Source of the DNA: an uncultured Bacteroides sp. | GTDB taxonomy: Bacteria > Bacteroidota > Bacteroidia > Bacteroidales > Bacteroidaceae | Length of the DNA stretch: 63,356 nucleotides | Assembly: GCA_944322345.1 (NCBI GenBank) | Contig: CALUOO010000016.1 | Location: 1 to 63,356 of the forward strand | Reading direction: 5' to 3' | Shown: positions 37,494 through 46,386 of the stretch, piece by piece | How positions within the stretch are numbered: position 1 is the first letter of the stretch | Layout: every line of letters begins with the position of its first letter | The notes under the pieces: model-generated | The model's input: only the letters and a program-made list of their open reading frames with translations | The model's database searches: none | What the model was told of the DNA's origin: nothing | Translations under genes and position numbers: made by a program

Positions 37494-40400
37494 TCAATTA
37501 TTTAATTCATTCAACATTCCTTTTGTCACTTCTTTTATTTCAGTGAATTCTTCGCTACGTTTGTTACTGCCACAGAGTGGAAGCACTATGTCGAATAGGT
37601 AGTTTTCCAATTTCTCAGCCATATTTTTTTTAGCTGCTGCTGTCTTCGTAATCTCTTCGTAAGCTTGTTCGATGTGATTGGTCAGTTTCTGACGTAAACG
37701 AGCATTCGAACTTAATAATTCGATTGTTTTTAAGAAATCTTTACCTATGACATAGATTACCTCATCCATACGTGTTCCTACATTGATTTCCCACTGCATA
37801 TCACCAGTTTCCGGATTTTCACCTTGCGAAATTACACCCGGTGTGTTGTATGCTTTCAAAGCCAATGTAATCACCTGTCCCCGAACTGCGGTCGAACTTT
37901 CTTCGAACAAGGAAGGAAGAACTTTTTCTGTTAGCGATTCTGTGTGAAGCAACAGTTTGTTTATCTTTCCTCTGGGGTTGTGTGGTGAAACCATGCCGTC
38001 GTATTGTTCTTTCAAGAAATTGACGTTCTGAACGAAACGCAACGGATAACCACTATAAATCATAATAATGACAATCTGATTTTCTTTTGCATTACTCGTT
38101 ACACTGTTTGGGGTAATCAAATTCCCATCAAACATCCCTGTCAAGTGTTTGATGAATTTGTCGCGGAAATTAGTGGGGTCGTTATATTCCGGAATACAGA
38201 TTTGCACTCCCTGTCCCATGGTTGTAGTGGTCCCATCTCCTGTCACCTTACCGAACTCTCCTTGATTGAATTGTAGGAATGCGCGACAAGATCGGACTAA
38301 ATCTGCCAAGTAAGCATCTAGTAGTTGGTCAGTAGGAAATTCTTGTTTCAATCGTTCCAAAATATTCACCCCCAACAACTTGTTGGCAACATCCTTTTCG
38401 GCTGCCTGATTCAGTTTCTGGTCAATCAGCTCCTGACTTTGGAGGTTTACAAAACGAATCACTCCTTCCGTATTTTCAATCAGTTCATCACCGGACATAG
38501 CTACTGCACCACCCATCAGCTCATACAGCGTACTAAAACTGGCCGCTTTACCCGATTGGGCCACCATTGTCTTAAACGAATCCATCACCGAATGACGGAT
38601 GCCCTTTTGTAAATCTTCGTCGCGAAGTAGCGTTTCGTCCACAATAGCGCGTACTTGTTCTGGATTGCCACGTTTGTCAATTACTTCCACTTCATTGACT
38701 GTACATTCATCTTTCAACTGACAAGCTACTTCAGCCTGAGCTGCAGCCGTAGCTTCAGCCTGACGGAAGAAATTGTCCAAACGAACTACCCAGCGATACA
38801 TTTCGTTCAAACGAGAGATAATTTCAGCCAGCAAAACCTCGGCATATGCATAAGCTTCCAACTGTGTTTTTAGTCCGTAGGTAATCGCCTTGACGGACGT
38901 ATATTTCTGGAACTTTTCTTTCGCTGTTTTGAAAAGCAGATTGCGGAAAAAGCCTACATCTTCCAATTCTTTCTTCAAATTTTCAGCCTCTGTTTCATAA
39001 TTGGTCAGTTCATTCCGTAATTTCACCATTTCTTCACTAATTTTCGGCAAACGACTACGGGAATCTTTCTCCAATTCATACAAATACAAACGAATTTTTT
39101 GAAGCGACATAGGATTCTTGTTATGTTCGCCTACTATCCATTCGGTAAATAACTTATCTTCAATATGCTTGATGATAACCGAGGCATAACGGCGAATTTC
39201 GCGATCTTCTTTCATTGATGAAAAGAACCTAGTTACACCCAAATTGCGGAAATTGGAGTCATAGTTGGGCTCGGTGTATTGCAGAAACCTGCTTATCCAC
39301 AGGTACCGGTCTTGTTCGCTTTCGAGCACATCGCTCGAGAAGAATTCGCAAATCGTTTGCCAATATTCATCGTGCGACTTCCACTCTTCCGTACCAGCAA
39401 AGCTTTCCACTGGTATTTGTAATGTCAGGTGTACATCGTCCAGCCACAGTGATTCCCGTGTGGATGGTAGCTGTACTTCTTGTGACAAACCAATTCCGGC
39501 CTGTTCGTCGGACAGAGGCATATACCCGCGACCATGTACCCATTGATTGCTTATCAATGCCGTCATCGTACCCCATACTGACTTGTTATATGAATACGAC
39601 TTGATTTCTGACTCCGGATATTCCACTCGTTTGATACCGAAAGTTAAGAAGTTACGTGCATGTACATTGTTACCACCTGCATCTTTTTCAGGGGGAGTAC
39701 CGGCATTTTCCAGTTCCATCACACGCCCCAAGTGGGTACTACTATTTTCTTCTGAAAGGATATGCTGATATAAAAAGTCGGCCACCGAATCAGGTAAAGC
39801 GCTTTTCTTTTCTAATATCTGGTCTTTTTCATTGCGGTTGGAAAAAAGATAAGCTTGCTTGAAAGCAACGGCATTCGTTCCGTCACACAGTCGTTTAACT
39901 TTTCCAGACACATGATCGATGGCACCACTAATATCTACCGGTCTATATTTGCCTAATGCCAGTGCATTGAGCTCCTGCAAAGCTGCATATCCATTGCCAT
40001 GGTAGAATCCTTGTACATTTACTTCTTGTTCCACCAGGATTTCAGGTATATACAAATACAGATACACATCAAAAGCTTTTCCCATTGGAGCAATAATTTT
40101 GTGCAACTGAGCTACAGCGTCGACAATGGAACCGGAACCGGTACCACCAGCCAAACCTGCACAGATGTGGAAGGTTATCTTTCCTTCACCATATTGATGT
40201 GTCATATTAATAATACGGCTGCGTAACACGGCTGCAAAACCATTCACAGGGTCGTTGGTAATGTTATTGGCTAGTAACATACGTCCAAAACGACGGCGTT
40301 GTCCGCCGATACCAGCATCGATGATAGCCATCACCTCGTCATCACGCATTATACGGCTGTCTTCATCCGTTACAAAAGCGTGAATTCCTGGGAAAGCCTG

Positions 40401-40655
40401 AAGATTAGCCAATACGCCACCTCCCATTCCGTTGATGTTGACTTTTTCATTCGGCATCAGTTTGACATCGTTCCCCATGTAGTTCCAACTGCCATCGTCC
40501 TTCAAATCTTTCGGATCTGAATCTACATAGATGTAACCCAAATGGGTCTTTGTATCTGGGGTATTTGTTCCAAATTCTTCGAAAATTCTTTTTCGCATGG
40601 CACGCAGAATCTTACCTCCGGTACCACCCAAGCCGATAATTAAATGATTTGCCAT
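37494..40655 (-). CDS. Large tubulin/FtsZ-like GTPase
   Basis: A 1053-residue cytoplasmic protein. The N-terminal domain has the tubulin-family nucleotide motifs: LIIGLGGTGGKI (residues 5-16) and AGLAGGTGSGSIVDA (166-180), the latter being the G-box of tubulin and FtsZ (GGTGSG). A DSD motif near 45-47 fits the T3-side region. The remaining 700 residues are mostly helical, with a coiled coil near 585-650 (LRNELTNYETEAENLKKELED). FtsZ is about 380 residues, so this belongs to the large 'tubulin-like' group (Pfam Tubulin_2 type) linked by others to membrane remodelling. The start MANHLIIG at 40655 is preferred to an open extension to 40718. GTPase activity and filament formation are inferred. 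Confidence 0.85.
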   Translation of the reverse strand: MANHLIIGLGGTGGKILRAMRKRIFEEFGTNTPDTKTHLGYIYVDSDPKDLKDDGSWNYMGNDVKLMPNEKVNINGMGGGVLANLQAFPGIHAFVTDEDSRIMRDDEVMAIIDAGIGGQRRRFGRMLLANNITNDPVNGFAAVLRSRIINMTHQYGEGKITFHICAGLAGGTGSGSIVDAVAQLHKIIAPMGKAFDVYLYLYIPEILVEQEVNVQGFYHGNGYAALQELNALALGKYRPVDISGAIDHVSGKVKRLCDGTNAVAFKQAYLFSNRNEKDQILEKKSALPDSVADFLYQHILSEENSSTHLGRVMELENAGTPPEKDAGGNNVHARNFLTFGIKRVEYPESEIKSYSYNKSVWGTMTALISNQWVHGRGYMPLSDEQAGIGLSQEVQLPSTRESLWLDDVHLTLQIPVESFAGTEEWKSHDEYWQTICEFFSSDVLESEQDRYLWISRFLQYTEPNYDSNFRNLGVTRFFSSMKEDREIRRYASVIIKHIEDKLFTEWIVGEHNKNPMSLQKIRLYLYELEKDSRSRLPKISEEMVKLRNELTNYETEAENLKKELEDVGFFRNLLFKTAKEKFQKYTSVKAITYGLKTQLEAYAYAEVLLAEIISRLNEMYRWVVRLDNFFRQAEATAAAQAEVACQLKDECTVNEVEVIDKRGNPEQVRAIVDETLLRDEDLQKGIRHSVMDSFKTMVAQSGKAASFSTLYELMGGAVAMSGDELIENTEGVIRFVNLQSQELIDQKLNQAAEKDVANKLLGVNILERLKQEFPTDQLLDAYLADLVRSCRAFLQFNQGEFGKVTGDGTTTTMGQGVQICIPEYNDPTNFRDKFIKHLTGMFDGNLITPNSVTSNAKENQIVIIMIYSGYPLRFVQNVNFLKEQYDGMVSPHNPRGKINKLLLHTESLTEKVLPSLFEESSTAVRGQVITLALKAYNTPGVISQGENPETGDMQWEINVGTRMDEVIYVIGKDFLKTIELLSSNARLRQKLTNHIEQAYEEITKTAAAKKNMAEKLENYLFDIVLPLCGSNKRSEEFTEIKEVTKGMLNELNN

Positions 40656-40732
40656 AATAAATATATTTTTAAATTTTGTTAATTCTTTGTTTCCAGATTC
40701 ACAAAAGGCGATTGCCATCTATAATATTTACT

Positions 40733-41347
40733 CTAAAATCCTTTTCGGGTATGTCTGGTGCCTCGTGTATACGGTGTACGAAGTGGATGCGGTACTCGTT
40801 TGCCTATATACGGTTGTCGTTGGCGAGTGCGCACCGCAGCCATCGAGCGGATTACTACAAAAGCACCGATACCTACAAAGAAGAGACACCACAATAGACG
40901 GCGTATGATGTACCACCGGATGAAAGTCTGTAAAGTGCTGACCACGGCTTGAGGAAGCTGTCCGGCTGTGTAGCCGGAGAATTTTCCTCCTCCAATGTAG
41001 TATTGTAAAATAGGATTTTCACGAATCAGCTTATCTACCAGTTGAGCTGAAGCCTGTATACTCACTTGATCTTCTGAAGTATAAGATCGATTGACCAGTG
41101 ATTCTATTTGGATGTAATATTCCTGGCTCAAACTGTTGATTTTGAGTCCACCTACTATCATCGTACACTGAAAAACGAGAAACAAAAAAAGAATAACTCC
41201 TATCAAATAACTAAGAGGTGTGTAGATAGCACTACGATACCATCCCTTTATTAAAACAAAAAACAGAACCAGACACAGTATCGTAATCAATACACCCCAG
41301 ATAAGGCTGCTGAATGATAGTTTTAATAATTCAAATAATCCCCACAT
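40733..41347 (-). CDS. Small membrane protein opening the tubulin-like operon
   Basis: A 204-residue membrane protein. It has hydrophobic helices at about 8-32 and 38-62, a soluble loop (65-140) and a further helix at about 148-168. A very basic Arg/Pro-rich cytoplasmic tail ends the protein (about 170-204: RTRQRQPYIGKRVPHPLRT). There is no enzymatic motif. The basic tail may bind nucleic acid, phospholipid or the acidic tubulin-like partner. It precedes the tubulin-like gene by 77 bases on the same strand. Confidence 0.68.
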   Translation of the reverse strand: MWGLFELLKLSFSSLIWGVLITILCLVLFFVLIKGWYRSAIYTPLSYLIGVILFLFLVFQCTMIVGGLKINSLSQEYYIQIESLVNRSYTSEDQVSIQASAQLVDKLIRENPILQYYIGGGKFSGYTAGQLPQAVVSTLQTFIRWYIIRRLLWCLFFVGIGAFVVIRSMAAVRTRQRQPYIGKRVPHPLRTPYTRGTRHTRKGF

Positions 41348-41392
41348 TGTATTATATTTTATAAATATTGATTAAAGGTTTATTGAACTATT

Positions 41393-41638
41393 TCAATCAT
41401 ATTCAAAAAACAACATCGTTAGTGTGTTTCTTTTTTTTACAGCAAGATACTTGTACTGCAATAAATCAGGGAAAGTCTGTTTAAACAAGTTCGCAGTTTT
41501 GATGCGCTTGATAAGGTAGTAAGATTTTCGTTTATTGACACTGAAAAGATCCATAACGTCGATGTCTTTGTGCCTGCTCAGTCCCTTAGAGGCTATTTTT
41601 AAACTATAAAGCGTGGAACTGCAATGCTTACTATTCAA
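41393..41638 (-). CDS. Small protein, possible HTH-like
   Basis: A possible 81-residue product ending 45 bases before the membrane protein gene. The segment DVMDLFSVNKRKSYYLIKRIK has the look of an excisionase-type helix-turn-helix (DVMxxFxVxxRxxYxLIK). The product is basic (many Lys/Arg). It lies downstream of a good promoter (41821-41853) and could be the first gene of the operon or an autoregulator. No family is recognised with confidence, and the N-terminus may be wrong. Confidence 0.35.
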   Translation of the reverse strand: MNSKHCSSTLYSLKIASKGLSRHKDIDVMDLFSVNKRKSYYLIKRIKTANLFKQTFPDLLQYKYLAVKKRNTLTMLFFEYD

Positions 41639-41820
41639 TTGGAAGTTCTAGGGAAATTTATATAAACAGATATATCAATAGTGACCCTCGCTATAATGTT
41701 GAAACCACTATGCTGTTATTGTTTGTATATATGTCAAAGTTCCCAATATTCCCGATTGGATGATTAGCATGACGCTTTTTTATCCCAATATGTCATGGAA
41801 AAATATTCTTAATTCGTTTG

Positions 41821-41853
41821 CAAATATAATAATAAATAGTTGACAATAGCAAA
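41821..41853 (-). promoter_or_regulatory. Promoter of the tubulin-like operon
   Basis: On the minus strand TTTG (41850-41853), a 21-base gap, then TATATTTG (41821-41828) match the Bacteroides consensus. It would give a leader of about 180 bases before the small protein at 41638 and is the best promoter found for the nine-gene operon. Confidence 0.6.
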
Positions 41854-42179
41854 AATAAACATAAAATATATTGCAAATATCCAACTTTCAATAGAAATGA
41901 ACTGATAAAAAACTATGTATTGAAATTACATTATAAATTAGTTTATTACTGCTTCCACATAGAAACGATGATGCAATATAAAGATATTTTTTTGTCACTT
42001 TGTTAGAAAATTTTTATCACAATAGTGGGGCGTGTCAAAATGTACAACCTCTTTTTTTATGTGCTCTCGGACGGAACTATGTCTTGTTTTTACTCCTTTG
42101 TTTTTGGATATGAAAGGGGAAATGGAATGACTGTATTGTCTTATTGACGTTTTTTGTAGGTTAAATTAAACAAAAAGAT

Positions 42180-42207
42180 TTTGGTTTATAAAAAAACTTT
42201 ATATTTG
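42180..42207 (+). promoter_or_regulatory. Promoter of the gene at 42307
   Basis: TTTG (42180-42183) and TATATTTG (42200-42207) with a short 16-base gap. The leader would be about 95 bases. Confidence 0.45.
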
Positions 42208-42306
42208 TAACGAATTGTTTCGATAACCTCTATCTGTAAAAGTCATGAGAACATGAGAAACTTTATTTGCCAGAATTACACATATATCATTTTATAATTT
42301 CCAGTC

Positions 42307-43647
42307 ATGAAAATACTATTCTTTTTGTTTGCCTTCTTTTTCTCTGGCTTGCTTATGGCACAGGGAAATGAGTTTCAGAATTATCTGAAGCATTTTGAAA
42401 ATGTCTCCTTAACCAATCCGGACGAGCTGAATAGCAGATTGGCTTCTGATATCCCTATGGATGAAAGTCTGCTGATACCGGAAGCGTATGTCGGGCAATA
42501 TATTATTGGAGCATCATTGGCTGATGATTCTGATTGCCGTTACTATTATAGTGCAAAAGCCAGTTGTGGTGATTACGTTCTGGCATTTGCCTTCAGAGAG
42601 TTTGCAGATTTTCCGACCAGATGGGGAAATGGTATCCGTGAATGCCTGATGATGGTTTATACCCCAAACGGAGAAAGGAAAGATAGCCGGCTGATATGCA
42701 GAAGCAGCAATGAAACAATCTCCCGGCTACTGATTCTATCGGGAGCCTCGGATGGAGAAGCCGGTGCAGCAGGTTCTACTTTGTGCAGTGTAGCGGTTGA
42801 TGAAACAACCCTGCTTGATTGTGTAAATGGCAGTGAAGGGATATATGAAGGTATGAATTATCTAAGGAGTTACAGTGTAGGGTACGACGGAGGTATACGA
42901 AATGAGGTCAACTGGTTCAATAAGAAAGCGAACGTAAAGGCTAAGAAACTCCTTTCCGGTTCGGACGAAATGCTGAAATGCGGTCGGTACAGACAGTATT
43001 TTAGTGTAGATACAGCACGGTTGAACCATGCGTACCGTATGCTTGTTTCCCACCCTCAGGATGCTGCAGCCGAGAAAGAGTTCTTCGACGCTTTTCCCGA
43101 CACGTGGGAGCAACTGCAGGCAACTTATCAATACATCCCGGATAAAGAATATGATCTGTCTATGTTCCGACAGGCACAAAACCATCTGGATGTGTGGTAC
43201 GGTTTGACCAGTATTCCCGATTCATTATATTGTCGTAAGCTGGTTGGTATTGCAGTGGGAGGAAGACTGAACGGAATAGATGTCGGTCAGGAAATGAAGT
43301 TTGGCTTAAAGCCCTTGTTGGAGTGGGCTATGGAAGAAAAAGCAAATCCTATGTTTGCTGCGGTTTCACAAATGCGTAAAGGCCACCAGTTTGAGTTTTG
43401 GGAGTTTTATTGGTCAAGTATTCTTTATCGTAATGAAAAGGATGTGGAATGCAGGCGTCTGAGCAAGCAATTTGTAGAGCGATATCCGGAGGAGGTGGAA
43501 ATTATGCAGACTGCATATAAGTACTTCCACAATGGAGTCAACTGTGTAGGTAATGGTTTTGAAGATATGAACGAGAAGTACTGGAAAGGTGTAGAACCCA
43601 AGGACGCTTCAAAAGCAAAATATTGGGAAAGCCGATTAAAACAATAA
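42307..43647 (+). CDS. Exported protein of unknown function
   Basis: A 446-residue protein with a signal peptide (hydrophobic to about residue 17, cut near LMAQG). It is mixed alpha/beta, with eight or more Cys residues spread through the mature part. I recognise no family. The gene opens a group of exported-protein genes that includes the duplicated pair downstream (129-base gap), although its sequence is not related to theirs in any way I can see. Confidence 0.65.
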   Translation: MKILFFLFAFFFSGLLMAQGNEFQNYLKHFENVSLTNPDELNSRLASDIPMDESLLIPEAYVGQYIIGASLADDSDCRYYYSAKASCGDYVLAFAFREFADFPTRWGNGIRECLMMVYTPNGERKDSRLICRSSNETISRLLILSGASDGEAGAAGSTLCSVAVDETTLLDCVNGSEGIYEGMNYLRSYSVGYDGGIRNEVNWFNKKANVKAKKLLSGSDEMLKCGRYRQYFSVDTARLNHAYRMLVSHPQDAAAEKEFFDAFPDTWEQLQATYQYIPDKEYDLSMFRQAQNHLDVWYGLTSIPDSLYCRKLVGIAVGGRLNGIDVGQEMKFGLKPLLEWAMEEKANPMFAAVSQMRKGHQFEFWEFYWSSILYRNEKDVECRRLSKQFVERYPEEVEIMQTAYKYFHNGVNCVGNGFEDMNEKYWKGVEPKDASKAKYWESRLKQ

Positions 43648-43776
43648 AACGGTTCTGTTCAATGTAGGGAGCTACCGTTATGGGTTAAATGAAAAAGATT
43701 CCCTATGAAAATTTTGCCGGTTAGTGCCATCTATTATCCGGTATTGAGTGAAATGAAACTTTAATAATTTATCATT

Positions 43777-44586
43777 ATGAAAACTCGGATTGTATTTCTC
43801 GTATGGGTCTGTATATCAATGCTGTTTACAGGCTCTATGGCTTCTGCCCAACCCAATGATACCGTAGCCGGAAACCGCTATTATCAATATCTGAAGCAAA
43901 TATTTCAGTACCGTGCAATAAACATGATGCACAATCAGCTTGCGTTTACATTGCCTGACGGATTTGAACTTTCAAAATTGCAAAAAACGAATTACTTGAG
44001 GTTTCTTCGTTCTCAGAAGTATGATTATATAGAGTTTTCGCACGATTATTATGTACTCAAATCGTCGGACAGGGATTTTATCACATTTGTTGATACCACT
44101 TTCCCATATATTAGCAATGATGGCGTCAATTTATTTTTCCCTCTTTCGAGTCCTGATGAGCCGAAAATAAAAATGAATGTTCAACATTTAGTGCAATTCT
44201 GGAGAGATTGTTATTATAATACAGGAGATGAGGAGGCATCCGACGATTGGCCAGTACGTTATGAATCGTCCGAATATGCCCGTCGGGCTTTCAATGCCGA
44301 CACAGTAATGACTTACCCGCTGAAAGTGTGGAAAAACTACAAGAGGAAATACAGTAATTGCCAAGTGACGATTATCCAGAAAAACGGGAGGGCATTTGTT
44401 CGGCTGCTTACCCTCTACAAGGACAATGCAAAAGATAAGCTGACGGATTATATGAAAAAGCTGGAAGGTATGTTCTGGTTTCGCAATCCTGAGGATTTCT
44501 TGGAATATACAAAAGAGAAGGTCTCTTTGGAAAATGTGGTGATAAAAGCTAAGGGACGATCTGGAAAAAAGACTCTAATAAGATAA
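43777..44586 (+). CDS. Exported protein, tandem paralogue A
   Basis: A 269-residue protein with a signal peptide (to SMASAQ). The mature part starts with NDTVAGNRYYQYLKQIF and contains the family core AFNADTVMTYPLKVWKNYKRK and a C-terminal MKKLEGMFWFRNPEDFLEY, then a basic tail. Its tandem neighbour has the same length, and a third relative is at 50469-51197. No enzymatic motif is evident. The core, with alternating charged and aromatic residues, suggests a small alpha/beta envelope domain. Function is unknown. Confidence 0.68.
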   Translation: MKTRIVFLVWVCISMLFTGSMASAQPNDTVAGNRYYQYLKQIFQYRAINMMHNQLAFTLPDGFELSKLQKTNYLRFLRSQKYDYIEFSHDYYVLKSSDRDFITFVDTTFPYISNDGVNLFFPLSSPDEPKIKMNVQHLVQFWRDCYYNTGDEEASDDWPVRYESSEYARRAFNADTVMTYPLKVWKNYKRKYSNCQVTIIQKNGRAFVRLLTLYKDNAKDKLTDYMKKLEGMFWFRNPEDFLEYTKEKVSLENVVIKAKGRSGKKTLIR

Positions 44587-44724
44587 TCCATATAAAAGCA
44601 TTGTTCAGAATGTCCTGTCTCATTAGTGCTTTGATTTTGCGAGGCATCTCCTATGTAAATTTTACCGGTTTGTGCCATCTATTATTCGGGATTGAGTGAA
44701 ATGGGACTTTAATAATTTGTCATT

Positions 44725-45534
44725 ATGAAAACTCGGATTGTATTTCTCGTATGGGTCTGTATGTCACTGTTAGCTACTGGTTCTATGGCTTTTGCTCAGC
44801 CCAATGATACCGTAGCCGGAAACCGCTATTATCAATATCTGAAGCAAATATTTTCGTATCGTGCAACAAATATGATGCACAATCAGCTTGTGTTTACATT
44901 GCCTGCCGGATTTGAAATATCAAAATTGAAAAAACCGGAATACTTGACGTTTCTTAAATCACCCAAATATGATTTTGTAGAGTTCCATTACGAATATTTT
45001 GCATTAAAATCGTCGGATAAAGATTTCATTACACTCATTGATGCCACCTTCCCATATATTAGTAATGATGGTGTCTATTTGTTTCTCAATCTTTCGGATC
45101 CTGATGATCTGAAAATAGAAATAGATATACAACATTTAGGACAATTAGGGAGAGATTGTCATTATAATACAGGAGATGAGGAGGCATCCGACGATTGGCC
45201 TGTACGTTATGAATCGTCCGAATATGCCCGTTGGGCTTTCAATGCCGACACGGTAATGACTTACCCGCTGAAAATGTGGAAAAACTACAAGAGGAAATAC
45301 AGTAATTGCCAAGTGACGATTATCCAGAAAAACGGGAGGGCATTTGTTCGGTTGCTTACCCTCTACAAGGACAATGCAAAAGATAAGCTGACGGATTATA
45401 TGAAAAAGCTGGAAGGCATGTTCTGGTTTCGCAATCCTGAGGATTTCTTGGAATATACAAAAGAGAAGGTCTCTTTGGAGAATGTGGTGATAAAAGCTAA
45501 GGGACGATCTAGAAAAAAGACTCTAATAAGATAA
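44725..45534 (+). CDS. Exported protein, tandem paralogue B
   Basis: A 269-residue duplicate of the preceding gene with a signal peptide to SMAFAQ. Compared with copy A, residues about 45-160 carry many substitutions (for example FVEFHYEYFALKSSD against YIEFSHDYYVLKSSD). Residues 165-269 differ at only a handful of positions. It keeps the ADTVMTYPLK core. It ends before a 12-bp-stem terminator shared by neither flank of copy A. Function is unknown. Confidence 0.68.
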   Translation: MKTRIVFLVWVCMSLLATGSMAFAQPNDTVAGNRYYQYLKQIFSYRATNMMHNQLVFTLPAGFEISKLKKPEYLTFLKSPKYDFVEFHYEYFALKSSDKDFITLIDATFPYISNDGVYLFLNLSDPDDLKIEIDIQHLGQLGRDCHYNTGDEEASDDWPVRYESSEYARWAFNADTVMTYPLKMWKNYKRKYSNCQVTIIQKNGRAFVRLLTLYKDNAKDKLTDYMKKLEGMFWFRNPEDFLEYTKEKVSLENVVIKAKGRSRKKTLIR

Positions 45535-45558
45535 TCCAAAAAGCATTGTTCAGAATGT

Positions 45559-45604
45559 CCTGTCTCATTACTGTTTTAATTTTGCGAGGCATTAATGAGA
45601 CAGG
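45559..45604 (+). terminator. Hairpin after the duplicated pair
   Basis: CCTGTCTCATTA (45559-45570) and TAATGAGACAGG (45593-45604) are perfect 12-bp arms around a 22-base loop. AAAAGC follows, so there is no T tract on this strand. The left arm also occurs after copy A, but its right arm does not. Confidence 0.5.
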
Positions 45605-45656
45605 AAAAGCTTGATGCCCCACTCTAATATCTCTTTATAGGCAAAAATATTGTTTA

Positions 45657-45760
45657 TTGCCTATGGAACTGTGAGTTTTATGCCTGCAAAACTTTCAGTT
45701 CGTTGCTTACGGAACTTTGAGTTTTCTGCGATGAAACTTCCGGTTTGTTGCGATGGAATT
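45657..45760. repeat. Degenerate tandem array of 22-23-base units (AACT-N3-AGTT)
   Basis: Units begin at about 45657, 45680, 45703, 45726 and 45748. They follow the pattern TTGC-N4-GGAACTTTGAGTTT with variation. The first three keep the small palindrome AACT-N3-AGTT (GTG, TTC and TTG in the centre), and the fourth has AAC-TTCC-GGTT. The last unit is incomplete. It lies between the plus-strand pair and the convergent phosphoesterase gene. Confidence 0.68.
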
Positions 45761-45768
45761 AATCATGT

Positions 45769-46359
45769 TTACAGAATAAAAATCTTTGGCTTATATCTTA
45801 ACGGATAAGAATTGCCCACCATCTGAAAAGAATCATTAAATAATGCAGCATTTGAGAAAACTATGCCATCGTGTTTTTCTGTACCGTAAGCTCCATGAGC
45901 ATGACCGAAAAAGTGATAGCGGGGCTTGACTTCAAATACCCTGTTTTTCAATGTGGCATTTCCCCAATGAATATTATTATCCTTATCTAAAATCATTAGT
46001 GGAGGTTCGTGACTGACCAACACATCCACATCAGAAGGGATGAGTTGTTCAGAATGGTTGTATCCCAGCCCAAAGAATGTAATGCCTTCTATTTCACATT
46101 TCCTGTCTTGAAGAAAATGAACGTTCTCTGGCAAGTCTTCAATACTTGTAGCAGCCCTAAGACATGTGTCATGATTGCCTGTAACAAATATTTTATGCTT
46201 ATAAGAGGAAAGTGTGATGAACCAATTAAGGAAATCAAGAACTTCCTCTTCTGTGCCATTGTCGGTAAAATCGCCACAATGTACAATCACATCAGCCGCC
46301 GGAAGATTGGTCAGCAAATGATGTTTGTTGTGAGTATCGGATAGTTGTATGATTTTCAT
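45769..46359 (-). CDS. Calcineurin-like metallophosphoesterase (cytoplasmic)
   Basis: A 196-residue single-domain enzyme. The metal-binding motifs appear in order: SDTHNK (Asp8, His10), GDFTDNG (Asp30), GNHD (Asn62, His63), SHEPP and FGHAHGAYG. There is no signal peptide. Substrates of this group vary (cyclic nucleotides, nucleic acid ends, phosphoproteins). It is the last gene of the cassette led by the WYL regulator, 27 bases after the beta-CASP nuclease gene, so a nucleic-acid substrate is plausible by context. Confidence 0.88.
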   Translation of the reverse strand: MKIIQLSDTHNKHHLLTNLPAADVIVHCGDFTDNGTEEEVLDFLNWFITLSSYKHKIFVTGNHDTCLRAATSIEDLPENVHFLQDRKCEIEGITFFGLGYNHSEQLIPSDVDVLVSHEPPLMILDKDNNIHWGNATLKNRVFEVKPRYHFFGHAHGAYGTEKHDGIVFSNAALFNDSFQMVGNSYPLRYKPKIFIL

Positions 46360-46386
46360 TTCCTGATTATGAAAATTAAAAAAACA

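Larger units (their letters stand above)
41639..42306. other. AT-rich divergent intergenic region
   Basis: No credible gene is seen in these 668 bases between the tubulin-like operon and the plus-strand gene at 42307. They hold one promoter per direction (41821-41853 minus; 42180-42207 plus). The bases between are very AT-rich, a common feature of promoter regions and of acquired DNA. Confidence 0.6.
43700..45592 (+). repeat. Tandem duplication of about 948 bases
   Basis: The segment from about 43700 to 44647 is repeated from about 44648 to 45592, including the leader (GTGCCATCTATTAT...GGGATTGAGTG-type sequence), the whole gene and the first 60 bases downstream. The terminator right arm occurs only after the second copy, as expected for a tandem duplication by unequal crossover. 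The genes' last 105 codons are almost identical, while the first 160 differ clearly. Confidence 0.88.
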
